NCBI RefSeq assembly: GCF_905475395.1
Contig: NC_058339.1
Location: 53,639,172-53,703,171, forward strand
Length of the DNA stretch: 64,000 nt
Direction: 5' to 3'
Origin: Chrysoperla carnea
Lineage: Eukaryota; Arthropoda; Insecta; Neuroptera; Chrysopidae
Numbering within the stretch: position 1 is the stretch's first letter; every line of letters begins with the position of its first letter. A model generated the notes under the pieces. It ran no database searches and was not told where the DNA came from. It saw only the letters and a list, made by a program, of their open reading frames with translations. Made by a program: the position numbers and the translations under genes. Below are positions 40,528 to 52,500 of this stretch, in pieces.

Positions 40528-43500
40528 TCATGATAAACGATTTGTTAAACGCCAACGTTGTGTTTCAGAGTTTGTGTTACAACGTTGTGCTGTAACACCT
40601 TTTATATCAGCATATCTTGAATCTAAACATAATGGATATTTCATGTGACGTATTAAACCACCAGTTTCTAATAAACGCCATTTTTGTGTGTCAGAATCAT
40701 CACATATTTTCATCAATACAATGCCTTTCACATATTTATCTAATGTTAAACATAAATCATGGTGTTTGATTAAACCATTTTTTGTTAAAGCCCATTCTTG
40801 ATTACCACCAGTATCATGACATTGGTATAATGACACACTGCCATCAATTAAATGTCCCATTGTATCTAAACAATAGATTCCTTGTCGTAATGCACCATAA
40901 TTTACAGATGTTGTTTGTGGTATTGCTAATTCTGGGTATACATTTTCTAAATACCATTTAAATGGCTTACATTGAAGACGTTCTTTTAAGTCCAAACGAT
41001 CTTGGATACTGAAACAAAATAAGAAAAGTTTAAATAAGCCGCTTTTTTAAAATGATTTTAAGGGGAATAACCATAGACAACTAATTATAATAAATATTTA
41101 TTATCTAGGGTAATGACTATGCATGTTTCTATATACTGCTTATTATTATGGCTCTAATAACCGGCCCAAACAGTGGTCTACCAAACTTTTGGTCCCGTTT
41201 AGAAGGAGGAGGGAGAGTCAAAACTGCAATTTTGGTTCATATGATGGCAGATCATATTCCAGCTCTCGGTACACCCATGGACTCAAATTTGTAAAATTTC
41301 CCTAATGATTGGAATCGCAAAAATTCGTGACGATTCTGTGAAGTTGGATATTTAATTAAATAGTTCACTTACTTTCCAAATGGAACATTTTTCGCCAAAG
41401 GAACAGCAGAATAATAAAATTGTTTATAGTCATCCATCCAAACTTCAGCAGCCCGACGAGTGTTTCGTGCAAATACATTTCCACTGCCTCCTGGGAATGT
41501 GTATGGATGTCGTTTCCGAAATACATGTCCAACCTATAATAAAACAAACAAAAGTATAAAAAAATAACGCAATAACAGCGAGAGAAAAATGGTTTTAGGA
41601 CCTGTTTGATTAACGTTTAGGTTAAATAAGTACCAGCTAACGAGGGTTAATGTAAAATAACGCAGTTCTCTTATGACCAATTTATATGAAGGTACAAATT
41701 TTTATCTACAACTATTAGCAACCCGGTACGGCTTCGCACGGGTTATCTATGCACCCTCCAAGAATGCATTCGGTTTACCATAAAGTACACACTCGGTTTA
41801 CCTTAAAGTGAACAATTTTAAAGGTCTATAGAATCTAGTATGCACAAACAAATTTTTTACATCTAAAAATATGTAAAGACATTAATATGTACACAATTTA
41901 GGCAATTCTAATTAAACAAATTTACGAAATTTTAATTAATTTTTTCCGCAAAAAATAATATGCACAATAGAGAAAACCGTTTTAAAATTCGTTGCGTGAT
42001 TTTGAAGTTGTTAGGGAATAAACAGACAGACAGACAGACAGATTGGCTTTGTTTTATACTCTATTCAAATAAAACATTTTTATTGGATAGTACGATAAAA
42101 AATTTTGTTATCTAGTAATTACTCGAAGAAGAAAATAATTCATTTCCGTATAACCGGTTGGTTATACCAGTACAATTTCATAATATTTTTAATGTATTAT
42201 TTGTACATAGGTAAATATAAAATATATATGAATGTAGAAGGATTACTGGAATTGAATAAGAATGAATGGACTGAATTGATGCTGAAATATTCACGGGAAA
42301 TGCCTTTTCAGTATGTTGTAAGGTATCCGGATATAAATAAGAAACATGGCATATATATATATTCTAAGTTCCGAAAGGAAACGCAATATATGTGGTATAA
42401 GTGAAAACTCATTTGTTATATAGGAAAATACATATATATTCAATATTTATTGTTTAAATATACACCCTGATTTATTATACAAAATTTTTTTGGAAACTTA
42501 TTTTGTTCGATAAATATTACGGTGCTAAAGAGAAATAATTATGTGTGAGATGTCTATCAAGAAGAATTGAAACGTGTTTTTGCCATGATTTGCTTGGTTA
42601 TATTTTTGAAAGTAGGAGAACATGGGGCACAATGAAACGAATTATATCTACAGAATTATTAAGTCATGAACTCATTAATTCTGTCATTTTTCTAATTCGG
42701 GGAATAGTTATTCTAAGTAAAAGCACGAAATACCTACTATTTCTTAATTACTTCAGCAAAAGTATATTCATGATTAGGTTTCACATGATTCATTACAATT
42801 GTAGAACACCGGAAAAAAATGATGAAAACTTTAAAACTTTGTTATAATATTCCAAATAATCCTGATGTCAAACATGATAAGGGGTATCACAAAAGCCTTG
42901 TATTCTAGCTTCCCTTAATTTATATATACATTCATTAATTGAATTTATATTAGGTTTTTGGTAGTACATACTATATTACAATAAATAATTAAAATAATAA
43001 AAAAAAATTTTATTTTTGGTGTATGACTACAAGTTTATTTATTTTATCTGAAAATTTCGAGCTTTCGTCATTCTCAAGAGATTAAATTAATTTACAAAAA
43101 ATTTGTTTATAATAAATATTACAAGATAAATACCATAGTTTTATAAAATTTTTTGACGTGAGTATGATTACCTTGAAAACTGAAATGAAAATTTAAAGAA
43201 AATTATTTGAAATTTAGAATCAAAACAGGAGCTCGCAACACATCCTTTTCATCGTCACACGCTGTTCCTGAACTTATGAACGTTTTGGAAGTGTTGGAAA
43301 TTTGGAAAAGTTCAGAAACAGCGTGTGACGATGAAAAGGATGTATTGCGATTATATTTATTATAAACAAATTTTGAATAAATTAAACGTTTAAAATTCCT
43401 AATTAAACTAAAATAATTAAAAGAGGAAGATATAGCTTAGTGACGTCATTTCACGGTAATACCAAACAAAGAGATTACATATAAAACTTAGTTTTACTAA

Positions 43501-46500
43501 AAGGGGATGGCAACAATCTTTGAAAACTTATAACTTCTTCGTTTCATCAATTTTAATTTCACTTTCAAATTTTGTTATGGTATCAAGCCAAGTTTTTTTT
43601 TCGTCGCCCTATTAGCTCCGTTGGTTAAAGCGTAACCAATTCTGTCTGCGGTATGCTTAGGGTAGCGGGTTCGATTCCCACCGTCGCAACAGAATTAATT
43701 TCTAAAATATTTGTGATGGGCTGGTGTAGTGCTTGGTATATGCATGAAGGAGGTGCAGTCAGCCTCTGAAATTGTGGAGCTGATAAATGAAATTATCAGC
43801 GGAAAGGTGGTAAAACACATATATGGTATCACAATGGGCTCTATAGCCTAAGTGTGTCCTTCGTGGACAGCCAATATAACCTAACCTAAGTCGAAATCAG
43901 GCAACTACCGTATGCATCTTTGCAATTGTAAATTTTCATAGAAAATGTATTTTCTATGTAAATATACAACTGCTTGTGATAGAAAAAGTTGTTTTCGCAA
44001 TAGTTTTATTAAAATAATAATAATTCTGAAGTTGAAAAAAGTTTATTTTTAAATGATCATTTTCGTTCTAATTATCTTTGAAAACACTATAAAAAATCAT
44101 ACTATGAATATAGCTAGCATTTAGAATTTAGTGTAGTTGTATTAGGTACGTGGCAAACTTAATTAGAATTTTCTCATGAATAGAAACGAGCCTCATCGAT
44201 ATTGACAAGTAGTAAAATGTTTTAACGACTTTTCCGGTCGTTCTTGAAGAGCTTTTCCACGTCCAACTAACCATATTATTATTATAGTGTGGTATACTAC
44301 TAAACTATATAAGTTTTATAGTACCTACCAATGTTTCTGTATATACCGAGTGTCAAATAAATTATTGTAATGCAATTTCATTCCTGAAAATGTGAAATAT
44401 CACCTAAATTATATATAATTCATTAAAATTGAAATAGATGGGAAGGGCTGTTTGTTTTTTTGGAAAATAATTCTTATCCAAATCAGAGATTAAAACAATA
44501 TCTCGATTTATTGCAATTTTCTTAAGCCTTACATAAACATTTGAAAAATTACGAAATGCTTTTATTTCCCAACAATTTTGGAGATATATCAAAAACTACT
44601 CATTTATTCGTCACATCTTAGAAGCTGCTTGTCCAATAGACAACAGAATGAATTTATTGACACCCGTTATAGAAAATGGAATAACTATTCGAATATATGT
44701 ATTCGTAGAAAATCAAGATATATATTTAGCTCTTCATCGACTCGTAACATGGGTGAAAAATGAGCTTGTGGGAAATTAAATTTAAAAAAAAATATAAAAA
44801 CATCATTTGTATAAATACAAGTCCCTGCTTTTTCAAAAAAACTAATTTCTATGCGTTAGTTTTTGATTTATGATAACCTGAACTTTTGTTATTTAAATGT
44901 ATAAAAGAGCTTTTTTTGTAGATACGCTAATTGACGTAAAGAATTTGCCCTACAACGAGGTAAGTTTCTGTTCATTGGTGTAAAGACAACCGTTGGTATG
45001 TTTATAAATAAATGGTGGGAGCGCTAATCAGTCCTAAAAATATAAGTTTTTACTATGTATTATACATTTATCTGCGCTTCCACCAAAGAAATACATTGAA
45101 AGGCGATTGAATTTTGAATATTTAATTGAAAGAAGGTAGGGATGAAGTACTTCGTTTTACACCTAGGAACGGTTGCGTTTGTTGCATTTACTAGTGAAAA
45201 TTTAAAAAAAGCTGCGAAAAATTGATGATTTTAAAATCAATTTAAAATAAACATTATATAAAAATTCCTTTAACAACGTTTTGCATTATTGGGAAACATT
45301 TGTTTGGCCAGTGTGTACTAAAGGAAAATGAATTTTTTAAGAGGAAAAAACATGCTAACAGTTTTAAATTTCATCACAAGTAACAACGTTTAACTACATG
45401 AGTATGTGTCGCATTTAAGACCTAATATCTAAAATTTAAATATTCCATTCGAGGCTCTAGGGCAGGGCTGGCGAACCTTTATATATCAACATGACATTTT
45501 TCTAAAGAAATTTTTAATGAGACCAAAGACCGTCAAAGCCGTCAAATATTTTTGACTTCTGCTTGCCAATCTTACTATCTTGCTTCTAAATTTTTTATTT
45601 TTGTAGACAATTCTAAAAAATAAATACTGAATAAATAGCTATTAATGCACTTTCTGTATAAAGTGGTAAGTATAGTAATATCATATTTCTAACAGTTTAA
45701 GCTTAAAATTGTAAGATTATAAACAAAAGTGGAAAATAGTAATAGATAGGAGGTGCTAAGTGCATTGTCGAAGCTTTCACTTCATATTATATGTGAGCTT
45801 GATAGTTTATGTTACATTAACCTTTACGTCGTCTACGTATTGTTTTGTTTATGCTTTTACCAATGAAACTATTCAAAGATGTTTACCTGTTATGTTGTTG
45901 TCAACGGTCATTTTGGTGAGACGTTAATGAAATGAACCTTTTAAGTATCTTAATAAAAGTGATTATCATTTATAAACAAGAAATTTTTAAGCATAGATTG
46001 TTTAATTAATTTTTTAATGATCATTTTAAAATAATAATAATAATTAAATCGAATTAATAATAATTTCTGAAGTTTAATACCGGTTTTAAAATTAGGAAAA
46101 ATTTTCACAGGGCGTGGTAATTAGATCGCCCCTTAACCACGCCTGTTTGAAACTGTTTTTACCCGTTAGCACTGTTTTGGACAAGTTTTAACTAATCTAA
46201 AAGGTCCCGTGAAAATTAGAGAAACAATTTTTTGATAAATTTCATTCTCAAAATTCGCTTAAAGACAAAATTGATACAAAATTTGTAAAACATTAGTAAA
46301 GAAACGATAAAATATGTTATTTAGGTTATCGATTGTCCAAGATATTTTAACGGTTCAATTGAAAAATTGCTAAAAGTTTTTTTTTAACGAATGTGGTATG
46401 CAAGGATTGAATAATAGTAGGGATTTCAATAAATTTTTATAAATACAATTGATTAACAAAGTTATGATGAACAAAGTTTCCAAAAAAAAAAAAAAAATTA

Positions 46501-49500
46501 GTAGACCAGCGGTCTTTTTATTATTATTTTATCGTTCAAAATTAGCTAAACAAATGATGAATCATATAGGTTATTCTTTTCAATTGGATATTTCTATATC
46601 AAAAAATCTAGAGAGTGTGATAAAAAACTATCTAAAATATTTAGACAATCTTTTAGTTTATAATAATACCATAAAAATATAAGGTTGCCGATGATACCTA
46701 TAACAACAAAATTTTAATTTCATTATGAGTTCATTTGATGAACAGAGACGACTATAGTTCGAATATTGATGATTGAAGAGCGATGTCTATATTATCAAAT
46801 TTATAAGTCTCACTTACACAATATATATTATATACTTTTGTAGTTGCGTGGTATTTTAAAGCTTAAAAATAACACATTATTTGGTTTATATGTATGTACT
46901 GTGCAATAAACCAAAACTTTTTTACAATACTGTGGTTTACAATCACCTTCAAGTTACGAAAAGCTTGAAGGTAATTGAAGGTAACACTAGCTATTACAGA
47001 AAATATGCCCTAGGCTAGTAGTATTTGACGGGAATTAATAACAAATAAATAAAAATTACAAAAAGTTTACTTACTCGACTGCATGGTATAATTTCCAAAC
47101 TACCACCACATTGCCATACACGAAATGATATTTCTAAATTTTCACCACCCCAAACATCCATACGCATATCATATTTTCCTAATTTTTCAAAATATTTCTT
47201 ATCAATAACAAATAAACCACCCGCTATCATTGGTGTACGTATTGCTGCTGTTGGATCTTTTAAGCGATTCTGTCGTTCGGCGCTACTTAAATATTCCCAT
47301 TTAAATACCAGATTCCAATCAAAACCACCACGAAGATCTGCAGATGCACCAATATATTGAAATGTATCCATACTTATCACATCGATAACTGGACACACTA
47401 CCCGAGTTGGATCCTAGAAAAAAAAAACTTTATTTAGAAAAATGGTATGTATTCATAGAGCAGCGAAATTGGTTTATATTGGATGGTTAATTTTTGGAAT
47501 ACTTTCAAAACGGAACTGTAATATTAAGCAAAAATTAGACTCAACCGTCTTAAGCTTGAAATTTATCCATTTGCCAATTTGCACTAAATCTCATCCACCT
47601 GTTGACTTAAAACTCTATGTTTTTTTGAAAAATTGTGGGCTTTCCAAATGGGTCAATAGGTCTATACCTATCTATATGCCCAATATTTGGCGATGCAGCC
47701 AAGTTTTAAAATCTTTCCGGAATCATTTCAATTTGAGAGATTTGTTTTTCTCGTCTGATTGGAGTTACAAAATCGATTTTTCCCAGACCAGTATAAAATT
47801 TATGATATTTAAATAGTACAATAACAATATAAGTACACGCATTTAATTTAAAAATAACACAATGAATGGTAGATACTAATTTTTAAACTTTCAACTATTG
47901 AGAAATAATAATAAGTAAACAATAAGAAAATATGCAATAAGTTTAAAATAACAATTTATTATTTTTAAACTTTAGTACAATTATTTCAATATACTGTGTT
48001 TATTTAAAATTAGTTCACACTTATTCAATTTACAAATGAGCTAGTTCAGAAACGAGACAGTTTTCCATTGCAGTTTTTCGTAGCTCCCAGCAAAAAAGGC
48101 GACTTTTGAAGCGTTTGTTTGCCTGTGTCTTTCTGTGATATTAAAACATTTTTTTTTTTAAATTTAAAGACTGACTTAATCGAGATGTTTTTTGTCTGTA
48201 GTTGATGTAAACCTATACAGCCTTTTGAGACTTTTAAGATAATCTGCTCTTACCTTAGCCTGAAGGAATCTCATGATATAATATACCAAAATATTAACTA
48301 AAGTTTTCAAAGATGTTATTGCAAATTTCTACGAAATGGTGGAATTACGGGACGCAATTTTGTGTAGATGGAGATCAGCGGTTAACGCCGATTTTCATTG
48401 GATACATGATGTATTATTTCTGCGACTGTATACAAGTAAGTTTTTTAATAACTGTGATAACTTTTTGTATTTATTAGACCCTGGCTAACAAAGAGGAGTG
48501 TTATAAGTTTAATAAGTGTCATCATAGATCCTAAATGGATGAACTACTTTTGGTAATTTAGAAAAAAGGTGATGAACTTCAAAAGGCAGAGCAGATTTTC
48601 TTGATACAAAGCTAAGAACACTATCCTTAATTAAGAACTTTAATTTATCTCATTAAAATATTCATAATAATAAACACTAGGTATAAAATGAATATTGTAA
48701 AGGTATTTATTTCAGAATATTATCTGTCTAAAAATGTAATTTGTTCGCATTTAAAAAGTATTGCATGCATAAAAGATACAAATGTATATATGCAAGTTTT
48801 AACGTAAAGAGTACTTACACTACCGCTTAAAAATATTTAAAATTTAACCCACTATCGTCAAAAATCCTGATTTAGGGTGTTTCAAATTCGCATTTTTGCT
48901 GCTTACTGACAGCTTAAAGCTAGCTCTAAAAGCAGATTATTGAAAACTTTAATTGGTACTTTTTTCTCAACTTTTTCATAAATTGGATTAACTATTTTAA
49001 AAAGAATTAAGTAATTTGATTCTATGGAATCACAGTTACATTTTGTAATATGTAATATGAAGTTTACTGTTTTTTTTACTTCCTTGTACAAGCTTGATAT
49101 TAATTATTCTCTTTTAGAAGTTTTTTCTGATTTTTTTCACTTTCTACAAAACAAACATATTTTTATTATGAAATCGCTGGGAAGTAATACTTTTTAAAAT
49201 TGTCAATATAGAAAATAAAAAATCAAAACCTTTTCTTTTCTCAGTACTTTCATTCACCAGATTCACGAACTACATCAATTAGAAGGGGCTTTGATCTTGA
49301 AACCGCTTAGCAAATTTGTATCAAGAATAAGATATGATTACCTGTTCAAGCCAGACTAAAGCTCTCTATTAAAATTCGTCCATCTGTTAAGAATCTACGA
49401 TAGCACAGACAGGTAGACGAAAAATTTAAATTTGTAACATTCCTGTTTTTTGATTGGGTTAAAAATGAAGTTTGTTTAAACAATAATGGCATAATGTTTT

Positions 49501-52500
49501 TTAAACGTACAATAACAAATTTTCAAATTGCAGTGTTGTGTAATCATACATGTAAACCAATTCTTAATACTCGTATAGAAGTCATTGCGATACTACAACC
49601 ATTGCTAGCACAGAGTTAGTGCTATCTAAATACAAACCATTAAATTCAAATTGGATATGCAATTTAATTGTACGTGACAGAATTCTAGATAATTGATAAT
49701 ATTTATATATGTACTTATAGTTGTTACTACACCACTACGACTAAACTATCTAGTAATAGTTGTACCTACTATTTAGTATCTACGTGTATCTATTAGATCC
49801 GGCGATTTTAATAGAAAACATAAAATGATACAAGTGAAATTTACAAAACTTTAAAAAGCTTCATCAAAAAATATGATAAAAAACAAAATGATTTAAACCA
49901 TGCATTAAGGTCCAGCAAATCTTTAAAAATTGCAAAAAAAACATTATGTTTTGATATACAAACTATAAACTTCTCGTCTCATTTAGGAGGGGCTTTGGAG
50001 TTAAGAAAAGCTCTTAAAACATCTAAAAATGTGGATTTTTGCTGGGAATATTTCTAAAATAAACAGATTTTTTTAAAACATAGCTAACACTCTTGATCGA
50101 GTAACTTTTCCAACAGAAGAAAAACCTAAATCAAAATCGGTTCATCCGTTTATTAACTACGATGCCGTAGATGGGGACATACAGATACAATCGCTGAACA
50201 CCAATCTTTGTGCGTGGTTATAAATAAAATTTGCCATTTTGAATACTTAAAGTAGAGACAGCTAAAAATTTCTTAATGCGAAATTTTATGCGGTTGTAAG
50301 TGTGAGATAACTCAGAGGGTTTAAAATAGCTTATGATCGTAACCGAGATAGATGAAAAATTATATTGCGAAGTTCTTTATAAAGTTACAAAATTATTGTT
50401 CGAATCATTTTTCCGTAAACTTAATAAATGCTTTTGAATTTTAAATAAGATTTCCTCTGAATTTATAAGGTTTATGGAAAAATATTTCGAACAAAGTTTT
50501 TTGTTCTTTAAAAGAAAATAAGTTATACTAGAAAGTCTGATACTCTTGTCACAAAAATCTCAGCTAAGAATGTTAGCTTTTTTAAGACCTGTATGTTATG
50601 TAAGCTCTTAGATACTTATTATCGTATAAAATTTCTCATTCCATAGTGTGAACTATATCTATTTTGAGAATTTAATAAAGTAGACTATATTATACCATTC
50701 CCTTATCTTCTGTTAAAATAGTCCGGTCTATATCTATGCACAAAGCTATGCATATTCAATAAAATATTGTATAACAGTTCACTTGAATATTCATTTTGAT
50801 ATTGAAAATGTATCTGCAGACACAGTAACCGTGATTTACAATCACTGTCACTTGATTTATTATTCATTTTTTTTAACACAGCATTTTTTTGAATACTAAC
50901 GCCATTGACGATAAATAATTTAACTGAATAATTTTGTTATGTAATGTAAAAAAAAATTTGAATCTTTCATATGAAAGTATTAGTATTCATATAAAGTACA
51001 CAAAATTTTAGTATCTGTATTTAAATCCTGCCCCAATGGGCTAATACATTATGGCTTATAACAGTTCTACGAAAAAAAATTATAAATGACATAGCAAAAA
51101 TTAGAAACTTGGAGTTATTCTTTATGGAAACACTTCTACATATGATATCGTAGATTAAATAAATATTATTCCGCATTGCTAGAGACAATACAAAATCTGT
51201 AGATTTTAAAAAGTACTTTTTGCTAACAAGATAGATTAGTACGCGTGCTTTGTCTGTCGCTCCTAGCCTTTCAAGTGCGACGTTCTATGAATGCTTATAA
51301 GAGAAAAGGTAAAGGAAAATGAGGCAGCAGTTGTTCTCCTTGAAGATAAAAGGGGACAAAATACTTCAAAATTAGAGCTCCTCTGTGATAACGAAGAAAC
51401 CAAAAAGCCCCAGTCTGGCTACATCTTCTATGAAAAAAAGAGGTCTTTTGAAGTGTTCATTGAGCTGACAACAATGAATCTTTCAGGTCGTAAAGTGTTT
51501 CATTTCATTTTGATTGACAAATCAACTGGTTGTAGGTTAGGTTATATTGACTGTCCACGAAGGAGACACTTAGGCTAAAGAGCCCATTGTGATACCACAT
51601 AATGTGTTTTACCATCTTTCAGCTGATAATTTCATTTATCAGCACTTCAATTTCAGAGTCTGAGTGCACCTCTTTCATGCATATACCATGCACTACACCA
51701 GCCCATCACAACTATTAATTAAATTAATTTCTTTGCCACAGCGGGAATCGAATCCGCGAACGGAATTGGTAACGCCTTAACCAACTGAGCTAATAGGGCG
51801 GCAACCGGTTGTAAAGTAGACGATCAATTTAAAAGTTGCATTTGGGTGCGATGGCAATTAAACTTATTCCAGTGCATTTAAATGAATACATTTTCTATAA
51901 TGATTTGAAAAAGGCAATCGAATAACCTTAATAATTAAAAAATTAAATCCGATTCACTTTAACAATCTATACGTTTCTTTTGTTATTTTTTTAATTGTAT
52001 GTAGGACGGTTAAGCATTAAAACGGGAATCAAATTAATATTTTTTTTAATAATAGTAGGTAATGATAAATTGTTGATTTATCTCGTTAAAGCTACAAATG
52101 CTACTATGTATACAAACACGTACACACATACAGAGTGGTTCAGGAGGAAGAGTAAATATATAATACTTGAGAGAATCCATGTTTATAGAAGCTTTTATAT
52201 TTAGTTTAGGTACGTCTTTTTCTCAAGCGTTACAGCATATTTTTGTAGCATTTGAGAATAGGATCCATTTTTATAGTAACTTTTATGTTTATTTTTATAA
52301 CATGGGTACTATTTTCAAGTGTTATAGGAATAATGACAACCTTACTTATATTTCTGTAATGCTTGAAAATAAGGCACATGTTTACATGTTTATTTTGGTC
52401 TGCTGAATACTTAACATATTGTAACAAGTCTGGTATTTTGAGCGGCTGTGAAGATCGTTTTAAGAAGAGTAAAATTAAATCTGATATCTAAGGTGTATTG

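Larger units (their letters stand above)
42226..44780 (+). pseudogene. Unidentified coding-like fragments, apparently a broken gene, inside a GALNT2 intron
   Basis: Several stretches on the plus strand, opposite GALNT2, translate into protein-like sequence unlike the surrounding AT-rich noise. One near 42226-42404 includes [18 protein letters not shown]. One near 42590-42845 includes [20 protein letters not shown]. The last, near 44440-44780, includes [20 protein letters not shown] and [17 protein letters not shown] before a stop. They are spread over more than one frame with several breaks and without convincing splice sites, and a hairpin and a SINE lie between them. I do not recognise the family. 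The first fragment faintly recalls insect glycine N-acyltransferase-like proteins, but this is weak. They may belong to one decayed gene or to unrelated remnants. Confidence 0.3.

Noticed and set aside
43606-43690. Possible tRNA gene
   Set aside because: A and B boxes are present but the acceptor and anticodon stems do not pair, and the sequence continues into a 285-bp unit that recurs at 51535; it is a SINE head.
44911-44960. Possible mini-exon between TTTTTTTGTAG and GAG/GTAAGT
   Set aside because: Only about 38 nt, no partner exons, and no homology; splice-like signals are common in AT-rich sequence.
45465-45485. hAT-like terminal motif CAGGGCTGGCGAACC
   Set aside because: No inverted partner or 8-bp target duplication was found, so an element cannot be delimited.
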